NCBI GenBank assembly: GCA_003427395.1
Contig: BFEA01000065.1
Coordinates: 1,487,842-1,532,935, forward strand
Source: Chara braunii
Taxonomy: Eukaryota; Streptophyta; Charophyceae; Charales; Characeae
DNA length: 45,094 bases
Direction of reading: 5' to 3'
A model generated the notes under the pieces. The model searched no databases. It saw nothing but the letters and a program-made list of their open reading frames with translations, and was not told the DNA's origin. Made by a program: the position numbers and the translations under genes. The first letter of the stretch is position 1. Every line of letters begins with the position of its first letter. Positions 9,791 through 19,600 of the stretch are shown here, in pieces.

Positions 9791-10266
9791 TAATAACTGG
9801 TGTTTTTAGTATCAGGTATGTGGTTTCGGGGACATTAGTGAAAAGATAGACGGCGTGCTTCCACAAGTTCATCGAGTTTTATATCGCGATATTATGAGCA
9901 TGTGAGCACACCACAGATAGCCTTGATCATTGTAACGCACTCCTTGCGGACTTCATTAATGTTATAATGTTTCATATGCGCGAATGTCAGAAGTCTGAGT
10001 GGAAAATTTTAAAATTGCATTGTCTTTGCTAATTTCGCCTGTCAGTGGAAAGATCAGGTTTAACGAACACGTTTGTAACAGATTTATGGAAAAATTACTA
10101 TAAATTTTTTTTCGAACAATCTTATCAATCATTAAACCGGAGATAACCGACATCTCAATTAGTTAACCATACCAGCAGATGTGTTGCTTTGCATGACGAA
10201 ACCAATGTTTTACGAAAGCAGAAGAAAAGACTGAATGAAAAATGATCATCTGTCACAATTGCAGAA

Positions 10267-10629
10267 ATGACAGAGTACAATCTTATGGCAAGTTGTGAAA
10301 CGTCATCACTCTTACTTCATTGGTTCAATATATATCATGTTCTAACGAACGTGAATGCAACAATAGGAGAGAGAGATAGAAATATACTCAAAGAGTTTCC
10401 TTATCGCTACAACTTCACAGATGCTATGTCATCATATATGACGATTTATGATTACGATGCACCCCACAATTTGACAGAAGTGAAAACACGAACATATTTT
10501 ACGATAGCATGTCCAAAAGACGAAAAAAATAGAGGAAAGGTTGTCAAAATTGCAAGAGTTTTACCGTTTTTTCATAGTCAACCAATTCACATTGATGTTG
10601 CTGTACGAGTCGGAGATGGGCTAACTTGA
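10267..10629 (+). CDS. Hypothetical protein, 120 residues
   Basis: The longest convincing ORF in the first 10 kb. It starts at ATG 10267 and stops with TGA after 120 codons. Composition is that of a soluble folded protein, with Tyr/Phe-rich strands (residues 37-60), a central T-Y-F-T-I-A-C stretch and a Gly-containing end. No domain is recognised. Sequence after the stop looks coding in another phase to about 10710, so a frameshift may have cut it short. The neighbourhood holds similar AT-rich unidentified relics. Confidence 0.5.
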   Translation: MTEYNLMASCETSSLLLHWFNIYHVLTNVNATIGERDRNILKEFPYRYNFTDAMSSYMTIYDYDAPHNLTEVKTRTYFTIACPKDEKNRGKVVKIARVLPFFHSQPIHIDVAVRVGDGLT

Positions 10630-10869
10630 TGTGCATCGGGTGCAATGTTTTTCATGGTTCTAGAATTGCAAAACAGAATGAAGCATGTTCACGAGTGCGC
10701 GTACGTCTAATGGTATAAGGTAGTTCATACAACGAGGGTGGATCTAACATAGTGTAAAATATTGCAATGAGAGAAACTTCAAAATAAACAATAGTGTAAC
10801 ACCTATCGACACCGTCATTGATATTGTAAATATTGTACTGTGCTTCAAGAAGTTTCAAGGGGATCGGAA

Positions 10870-11300
10870 AAAAAATTCAAGGGGATCGAAATAAAATTTC
10901 AAGGGGATCGAAAAGAATTTGCTACACAGAGAGTTCAACGGTTCTACCTCAACAAATACACGATGTAACATCTCTCTCTCTCTTTCTCTCTCTTGTGGAA
11001 AAATAGTCAGCAACCTTATTACGTGTTTTTTCACTTCATCGGTTTTTTTTTGCGCACGAGATGTATATAGTATTTTTTTGTGCGAGATGTCAATATAGTA
11101 TTTTGGCGAAAGATTTCAGAGACCACTTGACTGTATAAATTTTTTCTCACAATCTTAGTCAAAGTATACCTTGTAGTGGAGTGCACTGCTTTCTCTTCCT
11201 CTCCATCACTTAAAGTATATCATCATCCTTGATTGAACTATCTATAACTATAATTTTTTTTTTCACTATAATATCAAACTTTTATTCTGCAGTTCGTTTT
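10870..11300. other. Spacer with a short triplicated motif
   Basis: Begins with three near copies of TTTCAAGGGGATCG(A/G)AAA between about 10850 and 10915, then AT-rich sequence with a short CTCTC run at 10973-10994. No gene. Confidence 0.5.

Positions 11301-11301
<1 letters not shown>

Positions 11302-11356
<55 letters not shown>
11302..11356. repeat. (CT)n microsatellite
   Basis: Uninterrupted CT dinucleotides. Reverse-strand Arg-Glu repeat frames over it are artefacts. Confidence 0.95.
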
Positions 11357-11358
<2 letters not shown>

Positions 11359-11504
11359 CGCAAATGTAGAGCGGTTGGCATGAAATAAAACACGACCAGC
11401 AATATTTTCGATGTATATCGACTGCTTCGATGTAACTCGCAAGCACCCTTTCAAAAGCTTTTATCTTAAAGTTTTTCATACTCGTTTGTACTTCTTTTGC
11501 TTGT

Positions 11505-11760
11505 GGATGGCTTGTGATAATATGTGGATGAAATGGGAGAGACAGGTTAGGGATGTAGACACAAACACACACACACGCACCCACACAAAACACACAGAAA
11601 AAGAGAGACAGAGACAGAGAGTCATTTATGTGTCTCTTTGTTTGTCGAAACGTAGAAGAGAGTTTTCACCTTTCAGGTGTTGTGTTTGTCGGCATGTGTG
11701 ACAGGTGGAATCTTTTTGAGAGGTGTTTGCGCTCTGGCTCTCTCTCTCTCTCTCTCTCTC
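11505..11760 (+). repeat. Duplicated ~220-bp unit with internal CA and terminal CT tract, copy 1
   Basis: Shared with 12298-12568: the order GATGAAATGGGAGAGACAGG, (CA)n, GA-rich segment, GTCTCTTTGTTTGTCG, GTAGAAGAG, TTGTGTTTG(T/C)CGGCATGTGTGA, then (CT)n at 11738-11761. Substitutions and tract-length differences show the copies are old. No coding potential. Confidence 0.75.
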
Positions 11761-11874
11761 TTGGAATTTTTAGGACTATAATAAACCAGAATCTAGAAGA
11801 GAAGTAAGCGAGAGTCAGCGAGAAGTGGAAGCCTTGGTACCAGTTGGATAAGTAGGTTAGCACGACGGTGTCAA

Positions 11875-11876
<2 letters not shown>

Positions 11877-11956
<80 letters not shown>

Positions 11957-12129
11957 CACACAAGGGACCAAGAAGCAGATCAACACTTAGCCTAGGCTAC
12001 AGTTGGAAGAAAATCATCATTGCACCTGATCTCCACAACCATGTCATCTGAGTTTTAAGCTTCTAATTATGTCAATGACTAACTGAGTCATTACGAATGA
12101 TCTTAAGACTACATCCTTGCTGTAGTGAG

Positions 12130-12210
<81 letters not shown>

Positions 12211-12245
12211 GCGCGCGCACTCGCATACACACACATACACACAGA
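11877..12245. repeat. (CT)n and (CA)n tracts
   Basis: CT tract 11877-11942 runs into CA 11943-11962; a second CT tract at 12133-12174 runs into CA with a GCGCGCGC interruption to about 12245. About 160 bases of unique, gene-free sequence lie between. Confidence 0.9.
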
Positions 12246-12297
12246 CCATCTGCGATTTACCTTTGTTTTTAAAGATTGAAAACTACTTTTTTTATTT

Positions 12298-12506
12298 AAG
12301 GATGACTGGTGATGGTATCTCGATGGAATGAGAGAGACGGTTCGGGGATGTTGGCATACACACATACACACACACACACAGGAAGAGAAAGAAAGAGAGG
12401 AGGAGAGTCATCGTTGTGTGTCTCTGTTCGTCGATAAGTAGAAGAGGGCTCTTACTGGTGATGTTGTGTTTGCCGGCATGTGTGATAGTTAGGATCATAG
12501 GGGAAG

Positions 12507-12568
<62 letters not shown>
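12298..12568 (+). repeat. Duplicated ~220-bp unit, copy 2
   Basis: Partner of 11505-11760, about 790 bp downstream. Ends in a long CT tract at 12510-12568. The CA and CT tracts sit at matching places in both copies, so they were present when the unit duplicated. Confidence 0.75.
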
Positions 12569-12569
<1 letters not shown>

Positions 12570-12576
12570 AGCGCAC

Positions 12577-12967
12577 TCGTCAACTCCCTCTTCATCCCAG
12601 CGGTGTTCTTCTTCCTCTGACTCCGTCTTAGCGGATGGCGCTCCGAGCCGCAAACGTCAAAGGAATAAGAACACCGATGGCACGAAGGAGGACTCGACAC
12701 GCACGCGCGCGAGATAGATAAAGAGAGAGAAGAAAAAGAACAAGAGGAAAAAGAAGAAGAAGAAAAAAAGAAGAAGAAGAGAAACCAGCAGGAACAGTCA
12801 TGACTGTAAGAATAAATTACAACCCCATGCAGGGTGCTCCCGTCGCCAGTATGCCGACCAACCATGTTCCAGCCAGCACAACGACGACATCCGACCCCAC
12901 ACAGGGTGGTCACGTTGACACGATAGCACCACCGAAGCACCACTCGGCACAGCCAACCCGGCGATAA
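12577..12967 (+). pseudogene. Broken coding sequence, Ser/Arg/Lys-rich then Pro/Thr-rich
   Basis: One frame is coding-like from 12577 (serine run, then SRKRQRNKN) to TAG at 12715. A second ORF starts at ATG 12800 and gives 55 residues rich in Pro, Thr and His, with two related segments containing NPMQGAPV and DPTQGGHV, ending at TAA 12965. Between them lies a Lys/Arg/Glu tract from GAAGAA repeats. Not a known domain; disordered regions of transposon gag-like proteins look like this. GC content is well above the flanks. Confidence 0.35.
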
Positions 12968-13057
12968 TGACAAACCAAGGGCAGACCGAGTCGAGGGGCC
13001 GCTCGGTGCCGACGACACATCGCAGGGAGGAGGAAACGGTGGAGGTGGAAGTGAAGG

Positions 13058-13276
13058 GTGGGGGACACTTACCCATATCCCTGGCGGTGGAAAATGGGGT
13101 CGGGGTCAAGCGGTGGCAGGTGGGGCGAGGAATCAAGGGGTGTTAGTTGGGATGATTATCCGGGTTGTGGAGGCCAGGCATATGAATCGGATGTCATTCC
13201 TCCTTACAATGAGGTTAGCGCTACTCTAAACACTCTGAACAGCGTTCATGACAGTCCGCCCACCTTTGATGAGTAG
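13058..13276 (+). CDS. C-terminal coding remnant, copy 1
   Basis: A 72-codon frame, Gly/Ser/Arg-rich at first, ending in a stretch containing TLNTLN, DSPPT and a final FDE. The second ORF at 13319-13516 ends in an aligned peptide, and the DNA just after both stops is also similar (CCACGTCATTCTT). Retention of the frame and stop in both copies favours a former protein C-terminus. Family unknown. Confidence 0.4.
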   Translation: MGDTYPYPWRWKMGSGSSGGRWGEESRGVSWDDYPGCGGQAYESDVIPPYNEVSATLNTLNSVHDSPPTFDE

Positions 13277-13318
13277 TAGGCGGGGAGCTGGCCGCCACGT
13301 CATTCTTGAGTGGTGTAG

Positions 13319-13516
13319 ATGAGAGGGTGGGGTCAGGCAGTGGCGGTTGGGGGCGAGGGCAGGCGGTGGCAGCCAGGGAAACTATCTGGGTTGAGGCGGT
13401 TGGGGAAACTATCCGGGCAAAGGATGGGATGCGTCCCCCTTTACATGAAGGTTGACTCTACTGTCAACACTCTAAACGGCCTTCCTGACAATCCACCCAC
13501 CTCCGATGACGAGTAG
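13319..13516 (+). CDS. C-terminal coding remnant, copy 2
   Basis: A 65-codon frame whose last ~28 residues align with copy 1: TVNTLN, DNPPT, acidic end DDE. The 5' parts differ and contain GGGGTC(A/G)GGC-type short repeats. Together with copy 1 it forms a tandem duplication with a period of about 240 bp that also continues into the next repeat pair. Confidence 0.4.
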   Translation: MRGWGQAVAVGGEGRRWQPGKLSGLRRLGKLSGQRMGCVPLYMKVDSTVNTLNGLPDNPPTSDDE

Positions 13517-13594
13517 GCGGAGCATTGGGCGCCACGTCATTCTTTAGTGGAGTGGACAAAAGGGAGGGCGCTTGGATCCATCTGAGTATTGAGT

Positions 13595-14040
13595 GTTGCT
13601 TACATTGACTGCAGACAGAATGTAATTCTACATTGCTATGTTCAATACTATTTTTAGTGCATGTGTCTGGCTCATGTTTTCAGTAACTTATAAAGAATAT
13701 AGTTCTAAAATGCTCAAAATGCTACTCGCGAACTTTAGAAATTACATTTTGTAGCGGCTTATTTTAAGACTGTTTTAACTGCATTTTTACTTTAACATTG
13801 TTTTAATTGCGTATTGTTGACCTTATCTGCGGGTTGTTTGTACATTGACTGCAGAGAGAATGTAGTTCTAAATTGTTATATTCAGTATTATGTTTTTGTC
13901 TGTATCTGACTCTTGCTTTCAGTAACTGTTTAAAGAATATAGTTTCTTAGTGCTCAAAGTACTTCTCACGGACTTGTAGACACTGTGTACTTTGTTTTTA
14001 CCTCGTTGTTTCACCTAGATAAATTTTCATGTATTTATTG
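13595..14040 (+). repeat. Two tandem copies of a ~241-bp AT-rich unit
   Basis: Anchors ACATTGACTGCAGA(C/G)AGAATGTA occur at 13602 and 13843. The copies share the downstream order TTCA(A/G)TA(C/T)TAT, CTGACTC-like, TTTCAGTAACT, AAAGAATATAGTT. Same period as the preceding coding remnants, so one ~240-bp periodicity may span 13.1-14.0 kb. Confidence 0.7.
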
Positions 14041-14124
14041 TGTCTAAAAGGATACTAACATGCATATTTGCAAACTTGGTTGGCGTACAAAATTGCGGCG
14101 TTTGCATATTTTAACATCTTCAAA

Positions 14125-14523
14125 ATGAGGGGTACTTTGAGGATGTCTAGGGCCTCAACGAGTTCCAAAAGATGCAGCCAGAGTGCCCCTATGCGCAGAC
14201 TGCGCACCGTGGAAGGTCTTGAACTTGACGAAGAGTTAGTGTATTCTGGCAAGCAGTACAGCACTGATGTAGACACGACACATAGTTTCACGACTTCTGG
14301 TTACATTGGACCATCTAAAATGGAAGAAGAAACGGACATAGAGGAAGAAGAAGGTTTTGAGGAGGAGGAGGAAGAAATAAAGTACGCCGAAGAGAGGAAA
14401 GACCAAGACGTTGAAGAGGAAGGAGACGAGGAAGAACCTGGCGAAGACAAGGAAGAAAAAATTTTCGAGGAAGAGGAAGTTTTTGAAGAAGAAATGGAAG
14501 AGGACGAGGAGGACGAGACGTAA
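14125..14523 (+). CDS. Small acidic protein, 132 residues
   Basis: First ATG at 14125; a non-ATG start 19 codons upstream is possible but unneeded. The first ~65 residues are mixed and basic (two Met-Arg-rich patches, serines, a LELDEELVYSG segment); the rest is a Glu/Asp tract with few other residues, ending in DEEDET. Acidic tails like this occur on nuclear chaperone-type proteins, but there is no diagnostic domain. The TAA stop lies at the first bases of satellite A, so the original C-terminus may have been replaced. Confidence 0.4.
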   Translation: MRGTLRMSRASTSSKRCSQSAPMRRLRTVEGLELDEELVYSGKQYSTDVDTTHSFTTSGYIGPSKMEEETDIEEEEGFEEEEEEIKYAEERKDQDVEEEGDEEEPGEDKEEKIFEEEEVFEEEMEEDEEDET

Positions 14524-16650
14524 TATTTTTCACTCGATATCAATTTATAACATCACAAGCACTTCGCCCAACACACTTTAAGTGGTAGACAAACTACAAA
14601 GTTTCTTCGCTTTATAGAACTATAAAGCAGCACCGTTTAACCACTAGTTGGAGTTGGTGGTGCATCCATTCGTGGATGCTGAGTCCCAAAGTGAGAGTCA
14701 AACTCGTTAATAATGTCATTTGCCCTCAAACGCTGGTTCGTTTCTACCTCGTCGAAATTTATTTCGTTCACCTTGAAGTGAAAGTCTGTCCCAAAATATA
14801 TTTTACAACCCCAAAGCGATGGGTTATACCCTTTCCTAAAACACTCACAACGTGGAACGAGATTATGCTCCCTTTACATGACAATCCTCTCCCACAAAAT
14901 GGTTTTTGTCACCCCAAACTGATGGGTTGTACCCCGAGGCGTAATATTTTCCACCCGAGATCAATTTCTAACCGCACAAGTAGTTGGTCCAACCCACCTT
15001 AAGTGATGTACAAACTACAAAGTTTTTTTACTTTGTAGAACTAAAGAGCAATAATGCTTAATTGTTGGTTGGAGCTAGGTGGTTCATTCATCTGTGGATG
15101 CTGAGTCCCAAAGTGAGAGTGGGACTCGTTAACAATGTCATTTGCCCTCAAGCGGTAATTTGTTTCCTCTACCTTGTCGAAAATTATTTCATTCACTTTG
15201 AAGTGAAAGTCTGTTCCAAAATATATTTTGCAACCCCAAAGCAGTGCGTCGTACCCTTTCCGAAACTGCTCGCACCTCGGAACTAAGTTTTGCACCGTTT
15301 ACGTGACGATCCTTTGCTACAAAACGGTTTTTGTCGCCCCAAACTGGTAGGTTGTACCTTGGGATGTAATATTTTCCACCCGGGATCACTTTCTAATCGC
15401 ACAAGCGCTTGACCCAACCCACCTTAAGTAGTAGACAAACTACAAAGTTTTTTCGCTTTATAGAATTGTAAAGCAGCAACGCTTAACCGTTGGTTGGAGC
15501 TAGGTGGTCCGCCCCTCCATGGGTGCTATACCCCGAAGTGAGAGTTGAGCTTGTTAACAATGTCATTTGCCCTCAAACAGTGGTTCGTTTCTTTCTTATC
15601 GAAACTTATTTCGTTCATCTTGAAGTGGAAGTCTGTCTTAAATATATTTTGCAACCCCAAAGCGGTGGGTTATACCCCTTTCTAAAACCACTCGCACCCG
15701 GAACTAAGTTTTGTCCCCTTTACATAATAATCCTTTCCTACAAAATCGTTTATGCTGCCCGAAACTGGTGGGTTGTACACTGAGACGTAATATTTTCTAT
15801 CCGAGATCAATTTATAACCGCACCGCGTTTGGTCCAACCCTCCCTAAGTAGTAGACAAACCACAAACTTTCTTCGCTTTATTGAACTATAAAGTAACAAA
15901 ACTTAACCACTGGTTAGAGCTAGGTGTTGCGTCTATCCATGGATGTTGAACCCCCAAGTCAAAGTCGAGCTTGTTAACAATGTCATTTTCCCTTAAGCGA
16001 TGATTCGTTTCCTGTACCTTGACGAAACTTTTTCCATTCACCTTTAAGTGAAACTATGTCCCAAAATATATTTTGTAATGAACTATGTCTTAAAATATAT
16101 TTTACAATCCCAAAGTGGCATATCATACCCCGTTCTAGTTTTGCACCCCCAAAAGTGATCGGTCGTAGCCCGTCTTAAATCGCTCAAGCCCCAACACTAA
16201 GTTCTAACCCCTTTAAATTTTAGACAGACCTCTCAAAATGGTTTCTGCACCCCGAAACGGGAGGGTTGTGCACCGTTACTTCATATTTTTCACCTTAGAA
16301 CAATTTATAACCGCAAAAACGGATAGTCAGACCCCCAAGTGATTGTGCTTAAGACATAATATTTTCCAAGCGAGATTCATTTCTATCTTCAAAAACACTC
16401 GGCCCTACCCTCCTTGAGGGTAGACAAACTGCAAAGCTTCTAGTACGCTTTTTAGAATTATAAAGCAATTACGTCGAACCGGTGTTTGGAGCTCGGTGGT
16501 GCGTCAATCTATGGAGTAGGAGATTCAAAGTGAGAGTGGGGCTCGTTAACAATGTTTGTAGCCTTGAAGCAGTAGTTTGTGGCCTCTACCTCGTCATTAA
16601 GGTCCTGAAACTTGTTCAATCACTGTGAAGTGAAAGTCTGATTCCCAACC
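14521..16650 (+). repeat. Satellite A, ~420-bp tandem repeat
   Basis: Anchors of the type GGTTGGAGCTAGGTGGT recur at about 14645, 15062, 15488 and 15908 (spacings 417, 426, 420), with a degenerate fifth near 16485. Each monomer has TAATATTTT(C/T)CACCCGAGATC, GACAAACTACAAAG, CGTTAACAATGTCATTTGCC and AAAATATATTTT(G/A)CAACCCC. A small internal duplication occurs at about 16057-16110. From about 16100 the sequence grades into satellite B, with which it shares the CCCCAAA...GGTTGTACCC style. Confidence 0.9.
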
Positions 16651-19600
16651 TGGCTTAAGGGGAAGTCGGACCCCCAAAATATTTTTTGTATCCCTAAGGC
16701 AGGGTCTCATACCCCTTCTAAATTGTTTGGATGTCGATATTAAACTGTACACCTCGTCACTCCCACTAGCACTCCCAGTACAGTTTCTGTACCCTTAAAG
16801 AGGTGAGTCATACCCCCAACTAACAGTGTTTATCCCCAAAACTACTTTCTATCCCCCTTAAGTCACACTTCGACCCCCAAAACAATTAACGAACCCTTAA
16901 AGCAGTCGGTGATCCCGCCTCAATAATCGTCCGAATCAATTTCAACCCACAATAAGAGGGAGTCGAACCCCCAAAAGAATTTTTGTAGCCCTAGAGCGGG
17001 GTTTGTACCTCCCACTACATCGTTCGAACACTAAAATTATATGGTTTTTCCCACAAAATAATTTTGGTACCCCTAAGGTGGGGGTTGTATCGTCTACTTC
17101 ATCGTTCGGACGCCAAAATTAAATGTCACCCTTCTTTAATCTCTCTCGCACTCCCTTAGAAGTGAATCATACCCTCAACTAGCAGTGCATGCTCCAAAAA
17201 CTGGTTTCTACCCCCCTTACATTATACTCTGACAAAAAAAAAAAATAACCTACCCTTAAAGCGGACGGTCGCCCCCCCCCCAAATAATTATTCAGATTCC
17301 AAATCGATTTAAGCCCGTCTTAAAGGGGAGTCGGACCCCCAAAATAATTTTTGTACCGCTAAAGAGGGGGGTTGTACCCCCGCTACATCGTTCGGGACAG
17401 CAAAATAGTTTCGTATCCTCACAGAGGTCAGTCATACCACAACTAGAAGTGCGTACTCCCACGTTCAGACCCCAAATCGATTTCAATTCGTCTTAAGAGG
17501 TAGTCGGACTCCCAAAATATTTTTTGTACCCCTTTACATCATTCGAAAAACAAAATTAATTTTTTGTCCTCCTTAAGAGAGAGTTGGACTCCTTAAATAA
17601 TTTTTTTACCACTAAAGCGGAGGGTTGTATCCCCCCTACATCGTTAGGACGCCATAAAAAAATGGTACCCCTCCTTACTCTTACTCGCACTCTCTTAGAG
17701 GTGAGTCGTACCCCTAACCAACAGTGTGTATCCCCAAAACAAGTTTCTACCCCCGTTAAGTCACACTTCGACTCAAAAAACTATCAACGTACCCTTAATG
17801 TGGTCGGCTAACCCCCCAAAATAATCATTCAAACCCCAAATCGATTTCAACCTGCCTTAAGGGGGAGTCGGACCCGCAAAATCATTTTTGTACCCTGAAA
17901 GCATGGGGTCGTACCGCCTTTACATCATTCGGACAACAAAATTGAGCTATACCCGTCTATATTCTCACTCTCACTCCTAAAATGGTTTATGTACCTTTAC
18001 AGAGGGGGGTCACACCCCCAATTAACGGTGCGTATCTATAAAATTGATTTCTAACCCCCTTATATTTCACTCCGACCTCCAAAAAAATAACATACCCTTA
18101 AAGCGGTCGGTCCCCCCCCCTCAAATAATTGTTCAGACCCCAAATCGATCTTAAGCCATCCATAAGGGGGAGTCGAACCCCCAAAATATTTTTTTTATCC
18201 CTAAAGTGGGGAGTCATATCCCCATTATATCGTTCGAACAAGAAAATTAAATAATACGTCTCCTGATTCTCACTCTAAGTCCCAAAATAGTTTTTGTACC
18301 CTTACACAGGTGAGTCATACCCCCAACTAACACTGCGTAACCCCAAAACTAGCTTCCACCCTTCTTACGTCACACGTCGACCCCCCAAAAAATCAACGTA
18401 CCCTTAAAGCGGTCGGTCATTTCCCCCCAAATAATCGTTCAGACCTCAAATCGATTTTTGTCCGCCATAAGGGAGAGTCGGACCCCGAAAATAATTTTCA
18501 TATCCTTAAAGCGACATCGTTCGGACAACAAAATTAAATTATACCCCTCCTTATTATCACTCTCACTCCCAAAATACATTTTGTACCCTTACCGAGGTAA
18601 GTCATACCCCGAACTAACAGTGCGTACCCCCAAAACTAGTTTTTATCCTCCGTACGTCACACTCTAGCTCCCAAAAAAATTACTCAACCCTTAAAGCGGT
18701 GTGTTAACCCCCCCCACCCAAGTAATTATTCAAACCCCAAATCGATTTAAGCCGGTCTTAAAGAGGAGTTTGACCTCCAAAAAATAATTTTCTTACTCAT
18801 GAAACGGGGGGTCATACCTGCCTTACATCGTTTGGACAACAAATTAAATTATACCCCTCCTTATTCGCACTCTCACTCTCAAAATAGTTTCTGTGCCCTT
18901 ACAAAGGCAAGTCATATCTAACAATGCGTACCCCCAAAACTAGTTTCTAACCCCCTTATGTCACACTCCGACTCCCCAAAAAATTACTGAACCTCTAAAG
19001 TGGTGTGTCACCCACCCCCAAATAATTGTTCAGACCCCAAATCGATCTCAACCCACGTTAAGGGGCAGTCAAAGTCCCAAAATAATTTTTGTACCCCTAA
19101 AGTGGGGGTTCAAATCCTCCCTACATCTTTCAGATGTCAAAATTAAATGGCACTCCTCCTTACTCTCACTCGCACTCCCTTGGAGAAGAGTCGTACTCCT
19201 AACTAATAATGTGTATCCCTAGGCTACCAGAGTGGCCCGAGGGCACTTGCCCGGCCGGGTCAAAATAATTAAAAAAAAAATAAAAAAATAAAATAGCTTT
19301 GAATAAAAAAAATAAAATAGTTTTGACTTTTATTTTTTATTTTAAATTTGGTGAAGAATTTCGATGTGACCCTGAGGCAAAAGTTGTTCAGTTTATTTTT
19401 TTGCATAACATAGTTTGTTTTCAGAAGTTTTGGATTTTTTTTGATTTTTTTTTTGGGACCTTACCTGATCCTTGCACGGGCTCGCCACCCGGGACCTGGG
19501 CGGCCCGACTGGTAGCCTAGGTGTATCCCTAAAATTAGTTTGTAACCCCTTAAAGTTAATTTTCTACCCCAAAACAAATAAACGTATCCTTAAAGCTGTC

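Noticed and set aside
12452-13018. 188-codon reverse ORF
   Set aside because: Its N-terminal part is antisense to coding-like forward sequence and its C-terminal part is an Arg-Glu run from the CT tract; composition is not protein-like.
14301-14543. Ser-rich reverse ORF of 80 codons
   Set aside because: Mirror image of the GAA/GAG-rich acidic ORF on the forward strand.
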